Assembly (NCBI GenBank): GCA_945938205.1
Contig: CAMEUL010000007.1
Location: 1-15,494 of the forward strand
Direction of reading: 5' to 3'
Origin: an uncultured Traorella sp.
Lineage (GTDB): Bacteria; Bacillota_I; Bacilli_A; Erysipelotrichales; Erysipelotrichaceae
Length of the DNA: 15,494 bases
Each line of letters starts with the position of its first letter. Position 1 is the first letter of the stretch. Below, piece after piece: positions 1 through 5,980 of this stretch. A program made the translations under genes and the position numbers. The notes beneath the pieces were generated by a model. It worked only from the letters and a program-made list of their open reading frames with translations, did not search any database and had not been told where the DNA came from.

Positions 1-371
1 CTGCTAAGGCTATCGGATTGGTAATTCCTGAACTGAACGGAAAACTGATCGGATCTGCACAGCGTGTTCCAGTTCCTACAGGATCAACTACTATCTTAGT
101 AGCTGTTGTTGAAGGAAACGTAACAGTTGAAGATGTTAACGCTGCTATGAAGGCTGCTTCTAATGAATCTTTCGGATACACTGAAGAACAGCTCGTTTCT
201 AGCGACATCATCGGAATCACTTACGGTTCATTATTTGATGCTACTCAGACAATGGTTAAACCTATGGACAATGGAACTACTCAGGTTCAGGTTGTTTCTT
301 GGTATGACAACGAAAACTCATACACAAGCCAGATGGTTCGTACAATCAAATACTTCTCTGAATTAAAATAG
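1..371 (+). CDS. gap: Glyceraldehyde-3-phosphate dehydrogenase, C-terminal part
   Basis: The gene runs off the left edge; the first complete codon is at 3, and 122 residues remain before TAG at 369-371. This is the C-terminal part of the catalytic domain of the phosphorylating enzyme that turns glyceraldehyde 3-phosphate, NAD+ and phosphate into 1,3-bisphosphoglycerate in cytoplasmic glycolysis. The segment AKAIGLVIPELNGKL, then AQRVPVPTGS and near the end SWYDNENSY, are hallmark GAPDH strings; AQRVPVP carries the phosphate-site Arg, and the Asn of the NENSY string lies near the nicotinamide. The catalytic Cys lies upstream of the window. A strong terminator follows 12 nt after the stop, so gap ends its own transcription unit. 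Having gap just upstream of cysS is unlike Bacillus, where gltX-cysE lie there. The family call is certain; whether it is the glycolytic or the gluconeogenic paralogue cannot be told from this end alone. Confidence 0.97.
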   Translation, partial: AKAIGLVIPELNGKLIGSAQRVPVPTGSTTILVAVVEGNVTVEDVNAAMKAASNESFGYTEEQLVSSDIIGITYGSLFDATQTMVKPMDNGTTQVQVVSWYDNENSYTSQMVRTIKYFSELK

Positions 372-383
372 TGAAGATGATAT

Positions 384-415
384 GAGCTAACTCGAAAGAG
401 TTGGCTCTTTTTTTT
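384..415 (+). terminator. Intrinsic terminator of gap
   Basis: The arms GAGCTAACTC (384-393) and GAGTTGGCTC (398-407) form a 10-bp stem with one G-U pair around a GAAA tetraloop. Eight T follow at 408-415. This is a textbook rho-independent terminator placed 12 nt after the gap stop codon. Confidence 0.95.
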
Positions 416-429
416 GTGAGTGAATACTG

Positions 430-460
430 TGGACAATTGAAGAAGGTTATGGTATAAAAT
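430..460 (+). promoter_or_regulatory. Promoter of the cysS T-box operon
   Basis: A -35 box TGGACA (430-435) and a -10 box TATAAA (453-458, continuing AT) are separated by exactly 17 nt, fitting the housekeeping sigma. Transcription would start near 465, just before the T-box leader. It lies between the gap terminator and the riboswitch, where a promoter is required. Called by eye only. Confidence 0.75.
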
Positions 461-464
461 ATGC

Positions 465-657
465 ATAAACCGATGATAAAGGAAAGAAGTGTCAGGAATA
501 ACCAAAGAGAGGCTTGTTAGGTGAGAGAGCTGTTAGGAGAGACATAGATGCACCTTTTAGGGACTTTAATCGAGTACGTAGATGGCGTTAACAGATAAGA
601 GTGGAGTATTCAATTAAAGTGGAACCGCGCAAGAGCGTCTTTAAGGATGCTTTTTTT
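465..657 (+). promoter_or_regulatory. T-box riboswitch sensing tRNA-Cys
   Basis: This is the leader RNA of cysS. It has the stem I marks AGAGAG (506-511) and GGTG (520-523), and a candidate specifier codon TGC (549-551) followed by the usual purine. The T-box itself, AAAGTGGAACCGCG, lies at 616-629. In the antiterminator, TTAAAG (614-619) pairs with CTTTAA (639-644) and GCGC (627-630) pairs with GCGT (635-638) around AAGA. This leaves the standard 7-nt bulge TGGAACC (620-626). The bulge starts TGGA, which would pair with an acceptor end UCCA; bacterial tRNA-Cys normally has U73, so bulge and specifier agree. Uncharged tRNA-Cys should stabilise the antiterminator and switch on the operon. The exact stem I pairing was not folded. 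Confidence 0.93.
631..657 (+). terminator. Regulated terminator of the cysS T-box
   Basis: AAGAGCGTCT (631-640) pairs with GGATGCTTTT (645-654) around a TTAA loop, followed by the rest of a 7-T run (651-657). The hairpin uses bases 635-644, which are also needed by the antiterminator, so the two structures exclude each other. It ends 13 nt before the cysS start. Confidence 0.9.
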
Positions 658-670
658 ATTAGGAGGAATT

Positions 671-2005
671 ATGAAATTATTTAATAGCTACACCAATAAA
701 ATCGAAGAATTTATACCCATTGAAGAAGGGAAAGTAAGTATGTATGTCTGTGGACCTACGGTCTATAATCATCCTCACATTGGAAACGGACGTCCGATCA
801 TTGTCTATGACACATTAAAAAAGACATTTGAAGCGTTAGGCTATGATGTAACTTATGTTTCCAACTTTACCGATGTGGATGACAAGATCATTAAAGGTGC
901 CAAAGAAGAAGGAATCAGTGAGGCTGAACTGACAAAAAAATATATTGAAGGATACAATCAGGACCGTTTGTCATTAAATGCTGATATTCCGGATATCACA
1001 CCAAAGGTAACGGAAACCATGGATGAAATCATTGCCTTTATTGCGGACTTGGTAGAAAAAGGTGCTGCGTATGTGGTAGAAGGCGATGTTTATTTTAGAG
1101 TCAATGCAGTAGAACAGTATGGTGCTTTAAGCAAGCAGCGTATTGAGGATCTGATGGTAGGAGCCCGTATTGATGAAAACTCATTAAAGGAAAATCCTTT
1201 GGATTTCACACTGTGGAAGAAAACGACCGAAGGGATCAATTGGGATTCTCCATGGTCGAAAGGTAGACCGGGATGGCATACGGAATGTGTTGTAATGATC
1301 AATAATGAATTCCATTCTCACCGAATTGACATTCATGGAGGTGGAATGGATCTGAAATTTCCACATCATGAAAATGAAATTGCTCAGAGTGAAGCCTGCT
1401 ATCATACACATATCGCAAATTATTGGCTGCACAATGGGATGCTGAATATGGATGGTGTCAAGATGTCGAAGTCATTGGGGAATGGACTTCTGATCAAGGA
1501 CATGGTGAAACAGATTGGTGGTAATGTTTTAAGATGGGCTTTCCTGTCGGCTCACTATCGTGCTCCTCTGAATTTCAATGATGAAGTGGTGGAAAATGCA
1601 CGTACTGAATTGAATAAGATTCACACATCCTATAAGCAGGCTTGTGTAAAACTTGGTCTTTTACACAAAGAGTTGGATGGGACAAAAGAGGAAAAACTGT
1701 GGAATTCTTTCTTGGATGCCATGAGTGATGACTTGAATACTCCGAATGCGTTCAGTGTTGTCTTTGAATGCAATAAGCAGTTGAATGCTGCTTTACGTGT
1801 CCGTGAAATCGATGCTGATAAGATCAATGCACTTGTGGGAACCATGGAAGGCATGATGCATGTGCTGGGAATCCGCTTGGATCGTGTTGTGTTGGATGAT
1901 GAAAGCCGTGATCTGTATGAAAAATGGAATGCTGCCAAAGCCGTCAAAGACTTTGAAACAGCGGATGTCATTCGCCAGCAGTTGATCGAAAAAGGTGTCC
2001 TGTAA
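671..2005 (+). CDS. cysS: Cysteinyl-tRNA synthetase
   Basis: This cytoplasmic class I synthetase charges tRNA-Cys with cysteine using ATP. It has 444 residues, slightly short for the family. The HIGH-type motif is HPHIGNGR at residues 34-41 (HIGN is usual in Firmicutes), and KMSKS lies at 264-268. Zn2+ ligands matching the E. coli enzyme are C27, C206, H232 and E236, the last two inside FPHHENEIAQ. A DALR-type helical domain follows, and the C-terminus contains the typical string DFETADVIRQQL. I chose the ATG at 671 because AGGAGG (661-666) sits just before it; an in-frame ATG at 647 falls inside the terminator stem. It is controlled by the T-box upstream. The stop overlaps the mrnC start by one base (TAATG), which suggests coupled translation. 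Confidence 0.97.
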   Translation: MKLFNSYTNKIEEFIPIEEGKVSMYVCGPTVYNHPHIGNGRPIIVYDTLKKTFEALGYDVTYVSNFTDVDDKIIKGAKEEGISEAELTKKYIEGYNQDRLSLNADIPDITPKVTETMDEIIAFIADLVEKGAAYVVEGDVYFRVNAVEQYGALSKQRIEDLMVGARIDENSLKENPLDFTLWKKTTEGINWDSPWSKGRPGWHTECVVMINNEFHSHRIDIHGGGMDLKFPHHENEIAQSEACYHTHIANYWLHNGMLNMDGVKMSKSLGNGLLIKDMVKQIGGNVLRWAFLSAHYRAPLNFNDEVVENARTELNKIHTSYKQACVKLGLLHKELDGTKEEKLWNSFLDAMSDDLNTPNAFSVVFECNKQLNAALRVREIDADKINALVGTMEGMMHVLGIRLDRVVLDDESRDLYEKWNAAKAVKDFETADVIRQQLIEKGVL

Positions 2006-2388
2006 TGGAAATTGTCGCATATAACGGCACTACATTAGCTTTTATCGGAGATGCCGTCATGACGCTGTGGGCCCGCGAGAAATTGGTTCGTGAAGGATAT
2101 CAGAAACCAAATGATCTTCAAAATATGACCTCACATTATGTCAGCGCCAAAGCGCAGGCGTCTTATCTGACAGCGCTGATTGAAAAGGGATATTTTGATG
2201 AAGAAGAAATGGAAATCATCAAACGCGGACGCAATGCACAGACCAAGACCATTGCGAAAAATGCGGATATGATGACATATCGGCTGGCGACAGGTTTTGA
2301 AGCTATCGTGGGTTATTATTATCTGAGTGGGCAATGTGGAAAACTTGAAAAACTGTGGAACGAAGTTGTTATGCTGGGGGCACGATAA
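2005..2388 (+). CDS. mrnC: Mini-ribonuclease 3 (Mini-III)
   Basis: A 127-residue RNase III-like nuclease without a double-stranded-RNA-binding domain. In B. subtilis, Mini-III matures both ends of 23S rRNA, helped by L3. The catalytic half-sites are visible: LAFIGDAV with D16, and the later TGFEAIVGYYYL with E99; the family string RGRNAQTKT lies at 74-82. Length and motif order fit the family well. It overlaps the cysS stop by one base and ends 1 nt before the rlmB start, so the three genes are probably translated together. Pairing cysS with mrnC is conserved in Firmicutes. Its presence just before an rRNA methyltransferase gene fits a role in 50S maturation. Confidence 0.95.
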   Translation: MEIVAYNGTTLAFIGDAVMTLWAREKLVREGYQKPNDLQNMTSHYVSAKAQASYLTALIEKGYFDEEEMEIIKRGRNAQTKTIAKNADMMTYRLATGFEAIVGYYYLSGQCGKLEKLWNEVVMLGAR

Positions 2389-2389
2389 T

Positions 2390-3115
2390 ATGGCACAATA
2401 TGTATATGGAAAAAACGTAGTTCGTCAACTGCTCAAGGACGACAAAAAAATCCATGAAGTACTCATGTCTGAAAATTTCAGAGATGATGAGATCCAGAAA
2501 ATGATCCATCAAAAGAAACTGAATGTGAAGAAGCTTTCAAGAAAACAGATGGATCAGCTTTTGAAAAATGAAGTGCATCAGGGTATAGCACTCAGTATCG
2601 ATGATTACAAGGTGTATTCTCTGGAAGAACTGCTTGCATCCATTCCCAATGGAAAGATGCCGCTTCTTGTTCTTTTAGATGGTTTAGAAGATCCTCATAA
2701 TCTGGGAGCCATCTTGAGAACCTCTGACTGTGTTGGTGTGGATGGTATCATTATTGGAAAGCATCGCAGTGTTTCTTTGAATGCCACGGTCGCCAAAACA
2801 TCCACAGGTGCCATCAATACCGTAAAGGTGGCAAGCGTGACCAATCTGGCACAGACTTTGATCCAACTGAAAGAACAGGGATACTGGGTCGTAGGTGCCG
2901 ATATGGAAAATGCCAGAGATTATCGTGAGATACAATGTGATGTTCCGATGGTCTTAGTTGTTGGAAGCGAAGGATTTGGGATTTCAAAACTGGTGAAAAA
3001 ACACTGTGACTATATGGTGTCTTTACCAATGATCGGAAGTGTTTCATCTTTAAATGCATCTGTGGCATGTGGGATCCTGCTTTATGAGATTTATTCAAAA
3101 CGTCATCCTTTGTAG
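2390..3115 (+). CDS. rlmB: 23S rRNA (guanosine-2'-O-)-methyltransferase, TrmH/SpoU family
   Basis: A 241-residue SPOUT methyltransferase that uses S-adenosylmethionine to 2'-O-methylate RNA; the likely target is the 23S guanosine known as Gm2251 in E. coli. The N-terminal substrate-binding domain (about 1-75) starts with the characteristic YVYGKNVV. The SPOUT motifs follow in order: motif 1 DPHNLGAILRTSD (101-113) with the catalytic Arg, motif 2 VVGSEGFGIS (190-199), and motif 3 LPMIGSVSSLNASVA (212-226), which forms the knotted cofactor site. The start at 2390 lies 1 nt after the mrnC stop, with a G-rich stretch (GGGGG) inside the end of mrnC as a possible ribosome site. An earlier in-frame GTG (2327) would bury 21 residues inside mrnC. 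Family call certain; the exact rRNA target is inferred. In Bacillus yacP follows here, but it is absent. Confidence 0.93.
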   Translation: MAQYVYGKNVVRQLLKDDKKIHEVLMSENFRDDEIQKMIHQKKLNVKKLSRKQMDQLLKNEVHQGIALSIDDYKVYSLEELLASIPNGKMPLLVLLDGLEDPHNLGAILRTSDCVGVDGIIIGKHRSVSLNATVAKTSTGAINTVKVASVTNLAQTLIQLKEQGYWVVGADMENARDYREIQCDVPMVLVVGSEGFGISKLVKKHCDYMVSLPMIGSVSSLNASVACGILLYEIYSKRHPL

Positions 3116-3131
3116 TTGAGAAGGAGGATGT

Positions 3132-3737
3132 ATGAACGACTATGAATTGCTGTATTATGTTTTTCAGAAAGATGAAGAAGCCTTGGAAATGCTCATCCGA
3201 AAATATGAGAAAAACCTCTATTTCACTGTTAGAAAGGTCATGAATCAATCGGGATATTCCTGTGAAACAAGTGATGAACTGAATGAGATCATGCAGACAT
3301 GCCGGTTAGAACTGTATCAAGCAATCTACAATTATCGTGATACGGGAACCTGTTCCTTTTATGTCTATGCCTTAAAATGTGTGGAAATGGGAGTGAGAAA
3401 GCATATTCGTCACAAACGCTGCGGTTTCAATTACATGTTTGCCAATGCCTTGCGTCTGGATGCTAAGGTAAAAGAAGATGGAGATACCTACATGGTGGAT
3501 GTTCTTCAGAATCAGCGAAAGGACTTTGAAGGAGCCAGCATTACAAAATGGTATCATGAAGAAAATATTTATAACTATCTGAAAGATCATCTGAAAAAGA
3601 AGGAATTCATTGTCGCTGAATCCATCATGAAAGGATATACATTGGATGAAATTCGACTGGAGATGGGTATGACCTATAAGCAGATTTATTATATCCGCTG
3701 TAAGATCCGAAATCTTTTGTTGAGTTACATTGACTAA
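3132..3737 (+). CDS. Diverged sigma-70-family sigma factor (sigH position)
   Basis: A 201-residue protein that looks like an alternative sigma factor directing RNA polymerase to special promoters. The N-terminal part resembles region 2: a helix with QKDEEALEMLIRKY, then ELNEIMQTCRLELYQAIYNY, then SFYVYALKCVEMGVRKHIR, which lines up with SigH strings such as EGMIGLYKAIRDFR and SFRAFAELCI. The C-terminal 50 residues form a region-4-like helix-turn-helix (GYTLDEIRLEMGMTYKQIYY). The place between rlmB and rpmG is where Bacillus has sigH (after yacP). The match is weak and several usually conserved residues differ, so a specific name is not safe. A good ribosome site AAGGAGG precedes the ATG. It ends the cysS-mrnC-rlmB operon, 16 nt after rlmB. 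Its regulon cannot be read from this window. Confidence 0.8.
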   Translation: MNDYELLYYVFQKDEEALEMLIRKYEKNLYFTVRKVMNQSGYSCETSDELNEIMQTCRLELYQAIYNYRDTGTCSFYVYALKCVEMGVRKHIRHKRCGFNYMFANALRLDAKVKEDGDTYMVDVLQNQRKDFEGASITKWYHEENIYNYLKDHLKKKEFIVAESIMKGYTLDEIRLEMGMTYKQIYYIRCKIRNLLLSYID

Positions 3738-3758
3738 AAAAAAGGATTGTGTTAAAGT
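3730..3758 (+). promoter_or_regulatory. Candidate promoter for rpmG-secE-nusG
   Basis: TTGACT (3730-3735) and TAAAGT (3753-3758) are 17 nt apart. The -35 box lies over the sigma-factor stop codon and the spacer starts with eight A. The -10 matches consensus at four of six bases. The spacing and the same -10 box before rplK support it, but the unit could also be read from the upstream operon. Confidence 0.5.
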
Positions 3759-3784
3759 AAGTAAGCAGTTAGCGAGGTGACAAC

Positions 3785-3934
3785 ATGCAGGAAAAAATCA
3801 TATTGACGTGTACTCAGTGTCTGTCTCGTAACTATACAACCTATAAAAATAAAAATACGCATTCTACGCGTATGGAATTAAAGAAATTTTGTCCAAAGTG
3901 TAATTGTCATACAATTCATAAGGAGACAAAATAA
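3785..3934 (+). CDS. rpmG: 50S ribosomal protein L33
   Basis: A 49-residue zinc-ribbon ribosomal protein of the large subunit, near the E-site side. It begins MQEKIILTCTQC and keeps the two CxxC pairs of the zinc-binding (C+) form, C9/C12 and C36/C39, with the family strings RNYTTYKN and RMELKKFCPKC between and around them. C+ paralogues need zinc, and in Bacillus zinc-free versions replace them under zinc starvation. The start is the only ATG giving the full protein; GAGGTGA at 3774-3780 is the ribosome site. It lies 11 nt before secE, as in most Firmicutes. Whether a second, zinc-free L33 gene exists elsewhere cannot be seen. Confidence 0.95.
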   Translation: MQEKIILTCTQCLSRNYTTYKNKNTHSTRMELKKFCPKCNCHTIHKETK

Positions 3935-3945
3935 GGAGGATATTT

Positions 3946-4122
3946 ATGAAATGGTTCAGTGTTAAAGGAATCGTTGAAGAAATGAAACAGGTTCATTGGC
4001 CAACAGCAGGTGAACTGACAAAATCTTCATTAACGGTGTTTCTATTTTCAGCTGCATTTGCTGCATTCTTTATTTTATGTGACTTTGTGGCACTTTGGTT
4101 TTTCAGAACTGTAGGAATGTAG
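3946..4122 (+). CDS. secE: Preprotein translocase subunit SecE
   Basis: A 58-residue short-form SecE. It clamps the SecY channel in the cytoplasmic membrane and is essential for Sec-dependent export. The cytoplasmic amphipathic helix ends with the typical EEMKQVHWPTAGEL (residues 11-24), in which the VxWP string is the family hallmark. One membrane segment follows at about residues 29-53. Single-membrane-segment SecE is normal in Gram-positive bacteria; E. coli has three segments. A strong ribosome site AGGAGG at 3935-3940 precedes the ATG. It lies between rpmG and nusG, the standard arrangement, and nusG starts 8 nt after its stop. Confidence 0.95.
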   Translation: MKWFSVKGIVEEMKQVHWPTAGELTKSSLTVFLFSAAFAAFFILCDFVALWFFRTVGM

Positions 4123-4130
4123 GTGAGGAT

Positions 4131-4679
4131 ATGGCTGAAGAAAAGAAAGAATGGTATGTGGTCAACACCTATGCAGGCCACGAAAACCGTGTAAAAGAAA
4201 ACTTAGAACGTCGTATTGAAACAATGGGTCTTCAAGATGCTTTGTTTCAGATCGTTGTTGCAGAAGAAACAGAAATTGAATACAAGAATGGAAAAGAAGT
4301 TGAAAAAACTTACAATCTTTTCCCGGGATATCTCTTTGTTGAGATGATCATGACTGATGAAGCTTGGTATGTCGTACGTAATACTCCAGGTGTTACAGGA
4401 TTTATTGGATCCAGCGGTGGAGGAGCAAAACCTTTCCCTGTGGCAGAAGATGAAATTGAAGTGATCTTACGTCGTTTGGGCATCAAGGAAAAACGTGTGC
4501 AAATTGATTTCAAGGTGGGGGATCGTGTCAAGATCTTATCCGGATCATTCACTGGAAGTGAAGGAACTGTAGAATCTCTCAATAATGAGGAACAGGTAGC
4601 CACTGTGCTTCTGATCTTGTTCGGACGTGAAATTCCTACAGATATCAGTTATGCTGATTTAGAGAAGCTTGAATTCTAA
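4131..4679 (+). CDS. nusG: Transcription termination/antitermination factor NusG
   Basis: A 182-residue elongation factor that binds the RNA polymerase clamp (beta' coiled coil and beta lobe) and modulates pausing and termination, linking transcription to translation in many bacteria. The NGN domain occupies about 7-115, with WYVVNTYAGHE at 8-18 and NLFPGYLFVEM at 62-72, both standard. The KOW domain follows at about 127-180, starting FKVGDRVKILSG and ending ISYADLEKLEF; the family turn FTGSEGTV is present. The start at 4131 is supported by the GGTGAGG ribosome site overlapping the region right after secE. An in-frame TTG at 4095 lies inside secE and is not needed. The next gene, rplK, is set apart by its own promoter and leader. 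Confidence 0.96.
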   Translation: MAEEKKEWYVVNTYAGHENRVKENLERRIETMGLQDALFQIVVAEETEIEYKNGKEVEKTYNLFPGYLFVEMIMTDEAWYVVRNTPGVTGFIGSSGGGAKPFPVAEDEIEVILRRLGIKEKRVQIDFKVGDRVKILSGSFTGSEGTVESLNNEEQVATVLLILFGREIPTDISYADLEKLEF

Positions 4680-4700
4680 TACATTTATTTAAGAAAGTAC

Positions 4701-4729
4701 TTGATTTCAAGGGAAATATGTTGTAAAGT
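4701..4729 (+). promoter_or_regulatory. Promoter of the rplK-rplA operon
   Basis: TTGATT (4701-4706) and TAAAGT (4724-4729) are 17 nt apart, so transcription would start near 4735. The unit sits in a 146-nt gap where rplK commonly has its own promoter. The -10 box is identical to that proposed before rpmG. Confidence 0.65.
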
Positions 4730-4733
4730 AATG

Positions 4734-4754
4734 GGGCACGAAATGTGCTCTTTT
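4734..4754 (+). other. Hairpin at the 5' end of the rplK leader, or weak nusG terminator
   Basis: GGGCAC (4734-4739) pairs with GTGCTC (4745-4750) around GAAAT, with one G-U pair, and four T follow (4751-4754). It is a short terminator-like hairpin. It falls on the predicted start of the rplK transcript, so it could instead protect that 5' end. Confidence 0.5.
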
Positions 4755-4758
4755 ATGA

Positions 4759-4795
4759 TGCGTGGAAGAATGACACAACCATTCGTACCACTGCA
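4759..4795 (+). promoter_or_regulatory. Structured rplK leader hairpin, candidate autogenous control site
   Basis: TGC (4759-4761) and GTGG (4762-4765) pair with CCAC (4788-4791) and GCA (4793-4795), with T4792 bulged. GAATG (4768-4772) then pairs with CATTC (4780-4784) around a 7-nt loop. The two helices are separated by an asymmetric internal loop (AA opposite GTA). L1 is known to bind two helices split by an asymmetric loop in rRNA and in rplKA leaders, so an L1 (or L11) site is plausible. This is inference; the binding consensus was not matched. Confidence 0.5.
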
Positions 4796-4825
4796 TAAGA
4801 CGACTAAATATAGGAGGTGTGTCTT

Positions 4826-5245
4826 GTGAGTAAAAAGAAAGTTGTGAAAGTAGCAAAACTGCAGTTCCCTGCAGGAGGAGCTAAACCAGGACCAGCATTG
4901 GCGAGTGCAGGTATCAATATGCCTCAGTTCTGTTCAGCATTTAACGATGCAACAAGAGACCGTGCTGGAGACATGGTACCAGTAATTATTACTGCGTACG
5001 AAGACAAGAGTTTTGATTTTGTCTTAAAAACAACCCCTGCTGCAATCCTTATTAAAAAGGCTGCAAAAATCAGCAAAGCAGGAACTGATCAGAAACAGAT
5101 CGCAGGTACGATCACAGTTGATCAGCTAAGAGAAATTGCTGAATACAAAATGCCAGACTTGAACGCCAATTCAGTAGAAGCTGCAATGAGAATTATTGCC
5201 GGTACTGCTCGTAACATGGGTGTTAAAGTAGAAGGTATGGAATAA
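4826..5245 (+). CDS. rplK: 50S ribosomal protein L11
   Basis: A 139-residue protein that binds the GTPase-associated region of 23S rRNA at the base of the stalk and takes part in factor binding, and in RelA activation where known. The C-terminal RNA-binding domain is well conserved (KMPDLNANSVEAAMRII, then GTARNMGVKVEG). The middle string DKSFDFVLKTTPAAILI is standard. The N-terminal proline loop is unusual: residues 15-25 read PAGGAKPGPAL, about four residues shorter than the common PAG..TPAPPVGPAL form, so the paired prolines of the thiostrepton-contact loop are missing. The start is GTG at 4826, 8 nt after AGGAGG (4812-4817); another in-frame GTG at 4817 overlaps that ribosome site. rplA follows after 20 nt. 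Confidence 0.96.
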   Translation: MSKKKVVKVAKLQFPAGGAKPGPALASAGINMPQFCSAFNDATRDRAGDMVPVIITAYEDKSFDFVLKTTPAAILIKKAAKISKAGTDQKQIAGTITVDQLREIAEYKMPDLNANSVEAAMRIIAGTARNMGVKVEGME

Positions 5246-5265
5246 GAAAGGCTCGGTAAAGTAAA

Positions 5266-5943
5266 ATGGCAAAAGTAGGAAAGAAATATTCAGAAGCTGC
5301 TAAATTAGTTGACCGCAGCAAGACTTATACAATTGAAGAAGCCATCGCTTTAGTAAAAAAAGCCAGCTTCGAAAAATTTGATGCTTCTGTAGAAGTATCC
5401 TTCAACCTGAACGTTGACCCACGTCACGCAGATCAGCAGATCCGTGGAGCTATGGTTCTTCCAAATGGTACAGGACGTACTCAGAAAGTGTGCGTTATTG
5501 CCAATGGACCTCAGGAACAGGAAGCAAAGGATGCAGGTGCAGACTTTGTAGGTGGTAAAGAACTGATTGATCAGATCGCAAAAGGATGGTTTGAATTCGA
5601 TGTGTTAGTTGCCATTCCATCTATGATGGGTGAACTTGGTAAACTGGGACGTGTTTTAGGACCTAAGGGATTAATGCCTAACCCTAAGACAGGAACAGTA
5701 ACAATGGATGTGAAAAAAGCGGTAGAAGATATCAAAAAAGGTAAAGTTGAATACCGTGTTGACAAGGAAGGTAATATCAATCTGTTGATTGGTAAAGTAT
5801 CTTTCGAAGATGAAAAACTCGTTGAAAACTTCAAAGCGATCAACGAAACAATCCTTCGTGCTCGTCCAGCAGCTGTAAAAGGAACTTATGTGAAAAACTG
5901 TACAGTTTCTTCTACAATGGGACCTGGCATCAAGGTTGCTTAG
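5266..5943 (+). CDS. rplA: 50S ribosomal protein L1
   Basis: A 225-residue protein of the mobile L1 stalk next to the E site. It helps release deacylated tRNA and in many bacteria represses its own rplK-rplA mRNA. The family signature LGRVLGPKGLMPNPKTGTVT occupies the middle of the protein (about residues 126-145). The N-terminus (KYSEAAKLVDRSKTYTIEEA) and the end (GPGIKVA) are also typical, and the length is standard. The ATG at 5266 lacks a strong ribosome site (only AGAAAGG further upstream), so translation may depend on coupling to rplK, 20 nt upstream. The next promoter begins only 2 nt after its stop codon. Confidence 0.97.
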   Translation: MAKVGKKYSEAAKLVDRSKTYTIEEAIALVKKASFEKFDASVEVSFNLNVDPRHADQQIRGAMVLPNGTGRTQKVCVIANGPQEQEAKDAGADFVGGKELIDQIAKGWFEFDVLVAIPSMMGELGKLGRVLGPKGLMPNPKTGTVTMDVKKAVEDIKKGKVEYRVDKEGNINLLIGKVSFEDEKLVENFKAINETILRARPAAVKGTYVKNCTVSSTMGPGIKVA

Positions 5944-5964
5944 TCTTGACAAAGAGTTAAGACT
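5942..5964 (+). repeat. Inverted repeat over the rplJ promoter
   Basis: AGTCTTGA (5942-5949) and TTAAGACT (5957-5964) are reverse complements except for one G-T position, separated by 7 nt. The repeat begins in the rplA stop codon and covers the -35 box and most of the spacer. It may be a weak terminator for rplA or an operator-like dyad. Confidence 0.55.
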
Positions 5965-5974
5965 TGTTTAAAAT
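5946..5974 (+). promoter_or_regulatory. Promoter of the rplJ-rplL operon
   Basis: A perfect -35 box TTGACA (5946-5951) and a -10 box TAAAAT (5969-5974) are spaced by 17 nt. This is the best promoter in the window and lies directly before the L10 leader; transcription would start near 5981. Confidence 0.85.
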
Positions 5975-5980
5975 TAGATT

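Noticed and set aside
647..670. Upstream in-frame ATG for cysS
   Set aside because: It lies inside the 3' arm of the T-box terminator and lacks a ribosome site; ATG 671 follows AGGAGG and gives the normal N-terminus.
2327..2389. Upstream in-frame GTG for rlmB
   Set aside because: It would overlap the conserved end of mrnC and add 21 residues before the usual YVYGKN start of the family.
4095..4130. Upstream in-frame TTG for nusG
   Set aside because: It is inside the coding end of secE; ATG 4131 has a ribosome site and gives a standard NusG N-terminus.
4817..4825. Upstream in-frame GTG for rplK
   Set aside because: It overlaps the AGGAGG ribosome site itself; GTG 4826 is at proper spacing.
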